Assembly: GCF_010729305.1 (NCBI RefSeq)
Contig: NZ_AP022574.1
Coordinates: forward strand, 3,906,001-3,970,000
From: Mycolicibacterium psychrotolerans
GTDB taxonomy: Bacteria; Actinomycetota; Actinomycetes; Mycobacteriales; Mycobacteriaceae
Direction: 5' to 3'
DNA length: 64,000 nt
Positions 27,437 to 35,321 of the stretch are shown here, in pieces. Below the pieces are notes generated by a model. That model saw only the letters and a list, made by a program, of their open reading frames with translations, had not been told where the DNA came from and searched no databases. A program made the position numbers and the translations under genes. The first letter of the stretch is position 1. Each line of letters starts with the position of its first letter.

Positions 27437-28301
27437 TCGACCGGCACGCGAGCGCGCAGAACAGTCGGGCCGCCGGGCTGGTGGTCTCGCGGCGCCATGC
27501 CCACGCCAGCCGGCCGCGCAGTGCCGGGGTGAGCCGCATCGGGTGCAGCCCGTCGGTACCGCGCGCCATCGATCGCGGCAGGATCGCGACACCGAGGCCA
27601 TGGCGTGCCAGCTGCGCGAGTTCGGCAGGGCTGGAGGCTTCGAACGCGATCCGGGGACGTAGCCCCGCTGCTGCGCAGGCCGCGTCGAGCCTCGACCGCA
27701 GCCCCGTGCCGACGGGAAGCGAGATGAGCGGCTGCTCGCACAATTGGCTGAGCGACAACATCTTCCGAGCCCGCAGCGGATGGCTCGCCGAGACCGCCGG
27801 CTCGATGATCTCGTCGGTGATCACCGCATGGTCCAGATCCGCAAGCGCCTCGTCGACAGCGATGGACACGATGGCCGCGTCGAGTGTCCCGTCGGCGAGC
27901 TGAGCCAGCAGGACGTCGGAATTGTCCGTGCGCAGGCTGATCTCCACCCCGGGATGGGCGGCATGGAAATCGGCCATCAGTCGCGCCACGTCGACCGGAT
28001 GCAGCGTCACCGTGCCGATCGCCACCGTGCCCCGCACCAGGTTCGCCACCTCGTCGACCGCCTGCTGGGCGTCGCGGACGGCGGCGAGCGCCGCCCGCGC
28101 GTGGGGCAACATCGCGGCGCCCGCCTGCGTCAGCCGGACCTCGCGGCTGGACCGCATCAGCAGTGGCTGGCCCACCTGCCGCTCGAGGCGCTGGATCTGC
28201 GCGCTCACCGCAGGCTGAGCCACGCGTTCGAGCTGGGCCGCCCGGGTGAAGCTGCCCTCCTCGGCGACGGCGACGAAGTACTCGAGCTGACGTAGCTCCA
28301 T
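27405..28301 (-). CDS. LysR-family transcriptional regulator
   Basis: A 298-residue LysR regulator. The N-terminal winged helix is MELRQLEYFVAVAEEGSFTRAAQLERVAQPAVSAQIQRLE (1-40), followed by the linker helix and a periplasmic-binding-like effector domain (about 90-295; GTVAIGTVTL, LDAAIVSIAVD, LARHGLGVAILPRSMA). It is divergent from an alpha/beta hydrolase gene 87 bases away, the classic LysR arrangement, so that hydrolase is the likely target. An ATAA-N7-TTAT box overlaps the start codon. Its 3' end overlaps the TetR gene end. Confidence 0.92.
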   Translation of the reverse strand: MELRQLEYFVAVAEEGSFTRAAQLERVAQPAVSAQIQRLERQVGQPLLMRSSREVRLTQAGAAMLPHARAALAAVRDAQQAVDEVANLVRGTVAIGTVTLHPVDVARLMADFHAAHPGVEISLRTDNSDVLLAQLADGTLDAAIVSIAVDEALADLDHAVITDEIIEPAVSASHPLRARKMLSLSQLCEQPLISLPVGTGLRSRLDAACAAAGLRPRIAFEASSPAELAQLARHGLGVAILPRSMARGTDGLHPMRLTPALRGRLAWAWRRETTSPAARLFCALACRSITPAESGGHG

Positions 28302-28314
28302 AATGTCAGCTTAT
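28300..28314. promoter_or_regulatory. Putative LysR box between LysR gene and hydrolase
   Basis: The 15-base dyad ATAA-TGTCAGC-TTAT contains a T-N11-A core, the LysR binding form. It covers the LysR start codon and lies 75 bases upstream of the divergent hydrolase, suited to autorepression and activation. Confidence 0.45.
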
Positions 28315-28388
28315 AGGTGTGCACAGCAATCGGTATTGGACTTATCGATGGCGGTCGACGCACCCTGGGAGCAGAAAGGAGGCCCGAG

Positions 28389-29066
28389 ATGTCCACCTAC
28401 GTCCTCGTTCCCGGAATGTGCCACGGCAGTTGGTGTTTCGACGACCTGACGGTGTCGCTGCGGGCAGCCGGCCACCACGTGCTGGCGCTCACCCTCACCG
28501 GCGTCGCCGAACGCGCGCATCTGTTGCCCGGCGGGGTCAACCTCGACACCCACATCACCGATGTGCTGGCCGCCATCGACAACGACTCGGCCGCTGATGA
28601 CGAACTGATCCTCGTCGGGCACAGCTACGGCGGCATGGTGATCACCGGAACCGCCGACAGGATTCCCGATCGCGTGGACTCGCTGGTCTTCCTGGACGCG
28701 GTGGTGCCCCACGACGGCGAAGCCTGCTGGGACCTGGTCAACGACGAGGAGCGGCGGTGGTACGTCGCCGTCGACGACACCGGTTTCGGCGTGCCGCCGA
28801 TGCCGTTCTTCGACGACCGCGCCACAGCCCATCCGCTCGCGACGGTGCTGCAACCCCTCCGCCTGCGCGGCGGGCTGAGCCGATTCCGGCAGCGCGTCTT
28901 CGTCTACGCACTGGACTGGCCGGGCGACTCACCGCTGCTCCCCTCCTACGAGCGGGTGCGCCACGACCCCACCTGGAACGTGCACGAACTGGACGGCAGG
29001 CACAACCTGATGCGGGACAAGCCCGAAGAGGTGCTGCACATCCTGCTCGAGGTCAGCGCTCAGTAG
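28389..29066 (+). CDS. Alpha/beta hydrolase (EstC/salicylate esterase-like)
   Basis: A 225-residue alpha/beta hydrolase of the plant-esterase/EstC type, starting STYVLVPGMCHGSWCFDDL. The nucleophile elbow is LVGHSYGGMVI (about 80), a likely Asp lies in FLDAVVP or the later TWNVHELDGRHN block, and the His is in ELDGRHNLMRDKPEEV (about 207). An AGGAGG-like run (GAAAGGAGGCCC) precedes the ATG. Divergent to the LysR gene, which probably regulates it. Substrate unknown. It overlaps the stop of the small convergent gene by 7 bases. Confidence 0.87.
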   Translation: MSTYVLVPGMCHGSWCFDDLTVSLRAAGHHVLALTLTGVAERAHLLPGGVNLDTHITDVLAAIDNDSAADDELILVGHSYGGMVITGTADRIPDRVDSLVFLDAVVPHDGEACWDLVNDEERRWYVAVDDTGFGVPPMPFFDDRATAHPLATVLQPLRLRGGLSRFRQRVFVYALDWPGDSPLLPSYERVRHDPTWNVHELDGRHNLMRDKPEEVLHILLEVSAQ

Positions 29067-29305
29067 CCGAGAAGCTTCCGGAACTGTTGACCCACAGCCA
29101 TCGACTCACCCATCCGCTGCACCCAACCGTCGAGAGCGGCTTTGGTGTCGGCGGGGTTCCAGCCCCGCTCTGACGCGAGCGCGATCATGCCGGCCTCGTC
29201 GGTGAATCCGCGGGCCTGCGCGTCACGGGCGAGCGCCGCGTAGTCCTGCAGCGACGGCCCGCCGAATGCGGCAGGATCGATCGGCCCGGAGCCGTGCACG
29301 TGCAC
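29060..29305 (-). CDS. Small conserved mycobacterial protein, unknown function
   Basis: An 81-residue protein beginning VHVHGSGPIDPAAFGGPSLQDYAALARDAQARGF and ending QFRKLLGY. It looks mostly helical, has no signal peptide or Cys and shows normal mycobacterial codon use. A GTG at 29305 is chosen; a TTG three codons upstream is possible. It is divergent from the DUF35-thiolase operon, so the KstR-like site between them could also control it. No family function is known to me. Confidence 0.6.
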   Translation of the reverse strand: MHVHGSGPIDPAAFGGPSLQDYAALARDAQARGFTDEAGMIALASERGWNPADTKAALDGWVQRMGESMAVGQQFRKLLGY

Positions 29306-29323
29306 CGATCCCAACTTTCAAAC

Positions 29324-29337
29324 TGGAACACGTTTCA
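29324..29337. promoter_or_regulatory. KstR-type operator
   Basis: TGGAACACGTTTCA fits the KstR consensus TNNAACNNGTTNNA at every fixed position, and the dyad extends to 20 bases (AACTG...CAGTT, 29321-29340; 8 of 10 arm positions pair). It lies 31 bases upstream of the DUF35 GTG. KstR represses cholesterol and lipid degradation genes in mycobacteria, fitting the thiolase function downstream. Confidence 0.8.
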
Positions 29338-29368
29338 GTTTTTTGGCCGGACTGGGTACGCTGACCGC

Positions 29369-29806
29369 GTGTCAGCATCCACACAACCCGCGGTCGACGG
29401 CTGGTTCGCCACCGACGGGTCGGGTCAGCCCTATCTGATCGGCGCCAAGTGTCACCACTGCGGGACGTACGTGTTCCCGCCGCGCGCGAACAACTGCCCC
29501 AACCCCGGCTGCGACGGCGACGAGCTCGCCCAGGTGCCGCTGTCCCGGCGCGGCACGCTGTGGAGCTACACGGAGAACCGCTACGCGCCGCCGCCGCCGT
29601 ACCCGTCGCCGGATCCGTTCGAGCCGTTCGCCGTCGCCGCAGTCGAGTTGGCCGACGAAGGGTTGATCGTGCTCGGCAAGGTCGTCGAGGGCACCCTGGC
29701 CGCCGACCTGAAGGTCGGCATGGAGATGGAATTGACCACGATGCCGCTCTACGTCGACGACGACGGAGTCGAACGCATCGTGCACGCGTGGAGGATCGCC
29801 CGATGA
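29369..29806 (+). CDS. DUF35 OB-fold zinc-ribbon protein, thiolase partner
   Basis: A 145-residue protein with an N-terminal rubredoxin-like zinc ribbon (AKCHHCGTYVFPPRANNCPNPGC, four Cys near 29-53) and a C-terminal OB fold (GTLWSYTENRYAPPPPYP, VELADEGLIVLGKV). Such proteins bind SCP2-type thiolases or aldolases and are needed for their activity in sterol side-chain degradation. The stop overlaps the thiolase ATG by 4 bases (ATGA), so they are coupled and probably form a complex. A KstR-like operator precedes it. From memory this corresponds to Rv1628c. Confidence 0.9.
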   Translation: MSASTQPAVDGWFATDGSGQPYLIGAKCHHCGTYVFPPRANNCPNPGCDGDELAQVPLSRRGTLWSYTENRYAPPPPYPSPDPFEPFAVAAVELADEGLIVLGKVVEGTLAADLKVGMEMELTTMPLYVDDDGVERIVHAWRIAR

Positions 29807-31005
29807 GCACACCCGACCCGGTCTACATCCTCGGTGCCGGCATGCACCCGTGGGGCAAGTGGGGACGCGACTTCACCGAGTACGGCGTCGTCGCCGCCCG
29901 CGCGGCACTGGCCGAGGCCGGCCTGGACTGGCGCCAGATCCAGCTCGTCGCCGGCGCGGACACGATCCGCAACGGCTACCCCGGCTTCGTCGCCGGCGCG
30001 ACCTTCGCCCAGAAGCTGGGGTGGAACGGCATTCCCGTCACCTCGAGCTACGCCGCATGCGCCAGCGGATCTCAGGCGCTGCAGAGCGCCCGGACGCAGA
30101 TCCTGGCCGGCTTCTGCGACGTCGCCCTGGTGATCGGAGCCGACACCACCCCCAAAGGCTTCTTCGCGCCCGTCGGCGGAGAGCGCAAGAACGACCCCGA
30201 CTGGCAGCGATTCCATCTCATCGGCGCGACCAACACCGTCTACTTCGCACTGCTGGCGCGGCGCCGGATGGACCTCTACGGCGCCACGCTCGAGGACTTC
30301 GCACAGGTGAAGGTCAAGAACGCCCGGCACGGGCTGAACAACCCGAACGCCCGGTATCGCAAAGAAGCCACGGTCGACGACGTGCTGGCCAGCCCGGTGG
30401 TGTCGGATCCGCTGCGGCTGCTGGACATCTGCGCGACGTCGGACGGCGCTGCCGCGCTGATCGTGGCGAGCAAGGCCTTCGCCGAGAAACACCTCGGCTC
30501 GGTCGAGGGCGTTCCGTCGGTGCGCGCGGTGAGCCTGCAGTCGCCGCAGTACCCGCAGCATCTTCCCGAACTGCCGGACATCGCAACGGATTCCACTGCG
30601 GTGGTGCCGGGCCCCGAGCGGGTGTTCAAAGACCAGATCCTCGACGCCGCCTACGCCGAGGCCGGCATCGGGCCGGAGGACCTCAGCCTGGCCGAGGTCT
30701 ACGATCTGTCCACCGCACTGGAACTCGACTGGTATGAGCACCTGGGCCTGTGCGCCAAGGGTGAGGCCGAGCATCTGCTGCGCAGCGGCGCGACCAGCAT
30801 CGGCGGCCGCATCCCGGTCAACGCGTCCGGCGGCCTCGCCAGCTTCGGCGAAGCCATTCCGGCGCAGGCCATCGCGCAGGTCTGCGAATTGAGCTGGCAG
30901 CTTCGTGGCCGGGCCACCGGCCGGCAGGTCGACGGCGCCACGGTCGGCGTCACCGCCAACCAGGGTCTGTTCGGCCACGGCTCCTCGGTCGTCGTCGCGC
31001 GGTAG
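29803..31005 (+). CDS. SCP2/Ltp-type thiolase (lipid-transfer-protein family)
   Basis: A 400-residue thiolase-superfamily enzyme. The nucleophilic Cys is in SSYAACASGSQALQSA (about 86), the second region has LAEVYDLSTALELDWYEHLG, and the last block is NASGGLASFGEAI and NQGLFGHGSSVV. Members cleave or condense acyl-CoA in sterol and lipid breakdown, or act as retroaldolases with a DUF35 partner. It is coupled to the DUF35 gene and lies under a KstR-type operator. This is the slot of Rv1627c. Confidence 0.92.
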   Translation: MSTPDPVYILGAGMHPWGKWGRDFTEYGVVAARAALAEAGLDWRQIQLVAGADTIRNGYPGFVAGATFAQKLGWNGIPVTSSYAACASGSQALQSARTQILAGFCDVALVIGADTTPKGFFAPVGGERKNDPDWQRFHLIGATNTVYFALLARRRMDLYGATLEDFAQVKVKNARHGLNNPNARYRKEATVDDVLASPVVSDPLRLLDICATSDGAAALIVASKAFAEKHLGSVEGVPSVRAVSLQSPQYPQHLPELPDIATDSTAVVPGPERVFKDQILDAAYAEAGIGPEDLSLAEVYDLSTALELDWYEHLGLCAKGEAEHLLRSGATSIGGRIPVNASGGLASFGEAIPAQAIAQVCELSWQLRGRATGRQVDGATVGVTANQGLFGHGSSVVVAR

Positions 31006-31008
31006 ACG

Positions 31009-31236
31009 GTGGCCGAGACCGTCGCCGTACACGTCAAGCCGGGCAGCACGAAGGGCCCACTGGTCGAGACCGCACCCGACGGCGCGCTGACGATCTATGT
31101 ACGTGAGCGGGCGGTGGACGGCAAGGCCAACGAGGCCGTCCTCCGGTTGCTCGCCGAACATCTCGGTGTCCCGCGAGGACGCATCCGACTGGCCGCGGGC
31201 GCGACGTCCCGGCTGAAGCGCTTCCGCATCGAGTGA
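31009..31236 (+). CDS. DUF167 (YggU/UPF0235) family protein
   Basis: A 75-residue protein with the complete DUF167 signature: VAVHVKPGSTKGPLVE, LTIYVRERAVDGKANEAVLRLLAEHLGVP and IRLAAGATSRLKRFRI. The small alpha/beta fold is widespread and its function is unknown. It begins 3 bases after the thiolase stop and is probably the last gene of that operon. Confidence 0.88.
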   Translation: MAETVAVHVKPGSTKGPLVETAPDGALTIYVRERAVDGKANEAVLRLLAEHLGVPRGRIRLAAGATSRLKRFRIE

Positions 31237-31239
31237 GCG

Positions 31240-31413
31240 TCAGTAGCCCGGGCGGCCGGTGTACGTCGGCGGGCTGGTCGTGGTGGTGACCGCGGTCGGC
31301 TGGTTGGTCAGATAGGGCCCGGCGGGCGTCTGGCCCGGCGCGACCGTCAGGGTGATGGCGCCGACGGCCGCCATGCCTGCGAGACCACTTGCGGCGATGA
31401 GCTTGAGCATCAT
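31240..31413 (-). CDS. Small exported peptide, 57 residues
   Basis: A short protein with a hydrophobic N-terminal segment MMLKLIAASGLAGMAAVGAITLTVAP and a Thr/Pro-rich tail (TNQPTAVTTTTSPPTYTGRPGY). It looks like a signal peptide or single membrane anchor followed by an exposed, possibly mannosylated tail. A GGAGTGG ribosome site precedes the double ATG. It ends 3 bases from the convergent DUF167 gene. Homologues exist in mycobacteria as far as I recall; function is unknown. Confidence 0.6.
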   Translation of the reverse strand: MMLKLIAASGLAGMAAVGAITLTVAPGQTPAGPYLTNQPTAVTTTTSPPTYTGRPGY

Positions 31414-31520
31414 GGGTCCACTCCGTTTCCGGGCGCTTCGGCATCGCACCCCTACACAGTGATGACGACGGAGAGGGCCATCGGGTTCACCGTGCCTGCG
31501 CGTGCGGCAAGCGAGGAAGG

Positions 31521-32264
31521 CTACGCGACGCCGAGGTAGGCCGCGCGGATGCTGTCGTCGGCCAGCAGGTCTCGGGCGTTGCCGGTGCGGGTGACCTCAC
31601 CGGTCTCGAGGATGTACGCGCGGTCGGACCGGCTCAGCGCCTGCTGGGCGTTCTGCTCGACCAGCAGCACCGTGGTGCCGGTCGCGTTGATCTCGGCGAT
31701 GATCTTGAAGATCTGCGAGATGACCATCGGTGCGAGACCCATCGACGGCTCGTCGAGCAGCAACACCTTGGGGCGGGCCATCAGCGCGCGGCCGATCGCG
31801 AGCATCTGCTGCTCCCCGCCCGACAGCGTGCCGCCCACCTGGGTTCTGCGTTCGGCCAGCCGCGGGAACGTCTCGAGGATCCAGTCCAGCCGCTCGTCAT
31901 GCTCGGCCTTCGACGCGAATTTCCGTCCGTAGCAACCCATTTCGAGGTTCTCGACGATCGTCATCCCCGGGAAGACGCCACGGCCCTCAGGTGCTTGGAT
32001 CAGCCCGTCGGCGACCCGACGGTGCGCTTTGACACGGCTGACGTCGCGTCCGTCGAACCACACCGAACCCCACGTCAGCGGCAGCAGACCCGAGATCGCC
32101 CGCATCATCGTGGTCTTGCCCGCGCCGTTGGAGCCGAGCAGCGTGACCAGTTCACCCTCGTGCACGGTGAGCGACACCGAGTGCAGGGCCTTGATCCGGC
32201 CGTAGTGCACCACCAGGTCGCGTGCCTCCAGCAGCACGGGTCGAGAGTCAGGTGAGGTCGTCAT
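31521..32264 (-). CDS. livF: Branched-chain amino-acid ABC transporter ATPase LivF
   Basis: A 247-residue ABC ATPase of the LivF class. Walker A GSNGAGKTT (about 38), signature LSGGEQQMLAIGRALM, Walker B VLLLDEPSMGLAPM and the short LivF C-terminus with ILETGEVTRTGNARDLL are seen. It overlaps livG by 17 bases. It is the last gene of livKHMGF and pairs with LivG to power uptake of Leu/Ile/Val or related compounds. Confidence 0.93.
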   Translation of the reverse strand: MTTSPDSRPVLLEARDLVVHYGRIKALHSVSLTVHEGELVTLLGSNGAGKTTMMRAISGLLPLTWGSVWFDGRDVSRVKAHRRVADGLIQAPEGRGVFPGMTIVENLEMGCYGRKFASKAEHDERLDWILETFPRLAERRTQVGGTLSGGEQQMLAIGRALMARPKVLLLDEPSMGLAPMVISQIFKIIAEINATGTTVLLVEQNAQQALSRSDRAYILETGEVTRTGNARDLLADDSIRAAYLGVA

Positions 32265-33075
32265 CGGGCACCCCCAGGTAGGCGGCGATGACCTTGGGGT
32301 CCTCGCGGATCTCGGCGGGCAGGCCGTCGGCGATCTTGCGACCGAACTCCAGCACCACGATCCGGTCGGTCACCCCCATCACCAACCGCATGTCGTGTTC
32401 GATCAGCAGGACGGTGTAGCCGTCGTCGCGGATCTTGCGAATCAGATCGATGAGCGCGGACTTCTCGCTCGGGTTGAATCCCGCCGCCGGCTCGTCCAGG
32501 CACAGCAGCTTGGGTTCGGTGGCCAGCGCCCGGGCGATCTCCAGCCGGCGCTGATCGCCGTAGGACAGGTTCTTGGCCTTCTCCTCCCCCCGGTGCGCGA
32601 TTCCGACGAAATGGAGCAATGCAGCCGATCTCTCGACCGCCGAGCGTTCCTCGCGGCGGTGCCGCGGCGAGCGGAACAGCGCGCCGGGCACCGACGTGTG
32701 GTGCCGCGCGTCGGTGCCGACCATGACGTTCTCCAGGGCGGTCATCTCACCGAACAGCCGGATGTTCTGGAACGTGCGGGCGATGCCCCGCCGGGTGATC
32801 TGGTGCCGCTTGATCCGGCCGATCGGCTCACCGTCGAACACCACCGAACCCGAGCTCGGCCGGTAGACACCCGTGATCGCGTTGAAGCAGGTGGTCTTGC
32901 CCGCGCCGTTGGGGCCGATGAGCCCGAGGATCTCACCGCGACGGATGTCGAAGGTCACCGAGTCCAAAGCGGTCAGCCCGCCGAACTTCACGGTCAGATC
33001 CGTGGTCTGCAGAAGCACCTCCCCCTCGTCGGCCGCGATCTCGCGGTGCACGCCGGCGAGATCTTCGATGCTCAT
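32248..33075 (-). CDS. livG: Branched-chain amino-acid ABC transporter ATPase LivG
   Basis: A 275-residue LivG-type ATPase. Walker A GPNGAGKTT (about 53), the LivG-specific GIARTFQNIRLFGEMTALENVMVG block, LSYGDQRRLEIARALA signature and Walker B LLCLDEPAAGFNPSE are present. The ATG at 33075 overlaps the livM stop (ATGA). A long N-terminal extension in the same frame, antisense to no other gene but inside livM, is not used. Confidence 0.93.
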   Translation of the reverse strand: MSIEDLAGVHREIAADEGEVLLQTTDLTVKFGGLTALDSVTFDIRRGEILGLIGPNGAGKTTCFNAITGVYRPSSGSVVFDGEPIGRIKRHQITRRGIARTFQNIRLFGEMTALENVMVGTDARHHTSVPGALFRSPRHRREERSAVERSAALLHFVGIAHRGEEKAKNLSYGDQRRLEIARALATEPKLLCLDEPAAGFNPSEKSALIDLIRKIRDDGYTVLLIEHDMRLVMGVTDRIVVLEFGRKIADGLPAEIREDPKVIAAYLGVPDDDLT

Positions 33076-34241
33076 TGCGCCGGCTCCTTCACCGTCGGCG
33101 TGTCCTTCGGACCGGCACGCAACAGATTCCGGGCCGCCTTGCCGTAGGCGAGCAGCTGCTGGCGGGCCGGGAAAAGACCCTGCGGCCGGAAGATCATCAG
33201 CACGACCAGCGCCAGCCCGAAGAACAGATACTTCAGGTTGCCCATGTCGATGCCCAGGAAGTGCACGCCCAGAAGGCGGTTGGGCAGGTACACGATGATG
33301 AACGCGCCGAGGATGACGCCCAGCTTGTTGCCCTGGCCGCCGAGCACGACCGCGCAAAGGAACAGCATCGAGTTGATGATGTTGAACGTCGGTGGCGCGA
33401 CGTACTGCACCTGGCCGGCGTACAGCGCGCCGGACAGACCGCCGATCGCGGCACCGATGGTGAACGCCCACAGTTTGAATCGGAAGGTGTTGACGCCCAT
33501 GACCTCTGCGGCGTCTTCGTCTTCGCGTACCGCGATCCACGCCCGACCGACCCGGCTGCGTTCGAGGTTGCCCACCAGCAGCAGGATGATGACGATCAAT
33601 ATCAGGCCGAGCCAGAACCACCAGGTGCCGTAGTTCGCGTCGCCCGTCGAGTTCGACACCGAGAACACCCCTTGCGGGTTCTTCTCGCTTTCGAGGATGT
33701 GTGGAAAGGCCACCCCGTTGAGGCCGCGTGGGCCGTTGGTGATGTCGGCGAGGTTGTCGGCCATCAACCGGATGATCTCGCCGAAGCCCAGCGTCACGAT
33801 CGCGAGGTAGTCACCGCGCAACCGCAGTGTCGGGAAGCCGAGGATGAGCCCTGTCAGCGCCGTGAACGCCATCGCCAGCGGAACGCACGACAGCCAGGCC
33901 CACGGCGTGCTGAAGAAGCCGTCGGGACCGACCTGGTTCCACGGACTCTCCGGGCTGGTGAGCAGTGCCACCGTGTAGGCGCCGACGGCGTAGAACCCCA
34001 CGTAGCCCAGGTCGAGCAGACCCGCTTGGCCCACAACGACATTCAGGCCGATCGCGATGATCGCGACCATCGCGAACTGCGCCATGGTGCCGCCGAAGCT
34101 GATTCCCGGGGTGTCGATGAACGGCGGGGTGAACAACGGCGACAGCGCCAACCCGGCGAACAGGATGATGCCGAACAGCCATTTCTGCACGCGCGACAAC
34201 CCGTCCCACCAGGCGGTCACCCGCGCCCACGTTGCCCTCAT
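33072..34241 (-). CDS. livM: Branched-chain amino-acid ABC transporter permease LivM
   Basis: A 389-residue inner-membrane permease of the LivM family with about 10 transmembrane segments. Recognised blocks: MAIIAIGLNVVVGQAGLLDLGYVGFYAVGAY, the LRLRGDYLAIVTLGFGEIIRL cytoplasmic coupling region and RAWIAVREDEDAAEVMGVN. It overlaps livH and livG by 4 bases at each end (ATGA), indicating translational coupling in the operon. Confidence 0.93.
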   Translation of the reverse strand: MRATWARVTAWWDGLSRVQKWLFGIILFAGLALSPLFTPPFIDTPGISFGGTMAQFAMVAIIAIGLNVVVGQAGLLDLGYVGFYAVGAYTVALLTSPESPWNQVGPDGFFSTPWAWLSCVPLAMAFTALTGLILGFPTLRLRGDYLAIVTLGFGEIIRLMADNLADITNGPRGLNGVAFPHILESEKNPQGVFSVSNSTGDANYGTWWFWLGLILIVIILLLVGNLERSRVGRAWIAVREDEDAAEVMGVNTFRFKLWAFTIGAAIGGLSGALYAGQVQYVAPPTFNIINSMLFLCAVVLGGQGNKLGVILGAFIIVYLPNRLLGVHFLGIDMGNLKYLFFGLALVVLMIFRPQGLFPARQQLLAYGKAARNLLRAGPKDTPTVKEPAQ

Positions 34242-35248
34242 GCCCGTGCCTTCCCCAGGCTTTCGCCGAGTATGCCCGTCGGGCGCACCAACAGCACCAG
34301 CACCAGCAGGACGAACGCGACGACGTCACGCCACTGGGTACCGAACACGGCCTGCCCGTAGTTCTCCATGATGCCCAGGATCAGACCGCCCAGAAGCGCG
34401 CCGCGCAGGTTGCCGATCCCGCCGAGCACGGCCGCCGAGAACGCCTTGATGCCGAGCAGGAATCCGCCGGAGTAGATGATGCCCTGCGGCACCTTGAGGG
34501 TGTAGAGCAGCGCGGCCGCGCCCGCCAGCAGGCCACCGATGAGGAACGTCGTCATGATGATGCGCTCCCGCGACACCCCCATCAACGTCGCGGTGGTCGG
34601 ATCCTGCGCCACGGCCCGGATCCCGCGGCCGAATTTCGTGCGGTTGATCGCCAGATCGGTCAGCACCGCCAGCACCATCGCGGCGACGATGATCACGATC
34701 GTGACGTTGGAGACCGCCACCCCGAAGAACGTGAACTGGGTCTTGGGCTGCACCAGCACTATCGGCTGCTGGGCGTTCGGCCCGCCGTAGCCCGGGATGA
34801 GCTTGGGCAGGATGAACAGCACGAACTGCTGCAGGACGAACGACATGCCGATCGCCGTGATCAGGAACGTCAACGAACGGGCGTTCCGGCGGCGCAGGGG
34901 CCGGTACGCGACGAACTCCAATCCGACGGCGGCCCCGCCCGAGACGAGCATCGCGAACAGCATCGCCACCCCGAGGTAGACGATCGTCAGCACGACACCC
35001 TTGTTGTAGGCGTTGCCGCTCGGGGTGAAGCCCAGGATCATGTCCAGCGCGAAGTAGGCGCCGAACATGCCCAGCATGAAGATCTCCGAGTGCGCGAAGT
35101 TGATCAGCCGCAGCACGCCGAACACCAGGGTGTACCCCACGGCCACCAGCGCGTAGATCGCGCCCCAGGACAACCCGTCGATCGTCAACTGCCAGAAGCT
35201 GTCGAACAGCGCTCCGACGTTGAAGTTGATGTTGGCGGCCAGGATCAT
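34238..35248 (-). CDS. livH: Branched-chain amino-acid ABC transporter permease LivH
   Basis: A 336-residue permease of the LivH family with 8-9 transmembrane segments. It shows GLSWGAIYALVAVGYTLVFGVLRLINFAHSE near the N-terminus and IRAVAQDPTTATLMGVSRERI for ATPase coupling. The ATG at 35248 (MILAANINFNVG) is preferred to a TTG ten codons earlier that falls inside the upstream hairpin. A hairpin separates it from livK. Confidence 0.92.
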   Translation of the reverse strand: MILAANINFNVGALFDSFWQLTIDGLSWGAIYALVAVGYTLVFGVLRLINFAHSEIFMLGMFGAYFALDMILGFTPSGNAYNKGVVLTIVYLGVAMLFAMLVSGGAAVGLEFVAYRPLRRRNARSLTFLITAIGMSFVLQQFVLFILPKLIPGYGGPNAQQPIVLVQPKTQFTFFGVAVSNVTIVIIVAAMVLAVLTDLAINRTKFGRGIRAVAQDPTTATLMGVSRERIIMTTFLIGGLLAGAAALLYTLKVPQGIIYSGGFLLGIKAFSAAVLGGIGNLRGALLGGLILGIMENYGQAVFGTQWRDVVAFVLLVLVLLVRPTGILGESLGKARA

Positions 35249-35277
35249 CGGTGGGGCGGACTCCTCGAAAGAGTGCA

Positions 35278-35310
35278 AAACGCGTCCGAGCGTCGAGCCC
35301 GGACGCGTTT
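35278..35310 (-). terminator. Hairpin between livK and livHMGF (probable partial terminator)
   Basis: Perfect 11-bp stem AAACGCGTCCG (35278-35288) / CGGACGCGTTT (35300-35310), 11-base loop, followed on the minus strand by TTTT. It lies 12 bases downstream of the livK stop and 30 bases before the livH ATG. Partial termination would give more binding protein than permease. Confidence 0.75.
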
Positions 35311-35321
35311 CGCGTCAGCGG

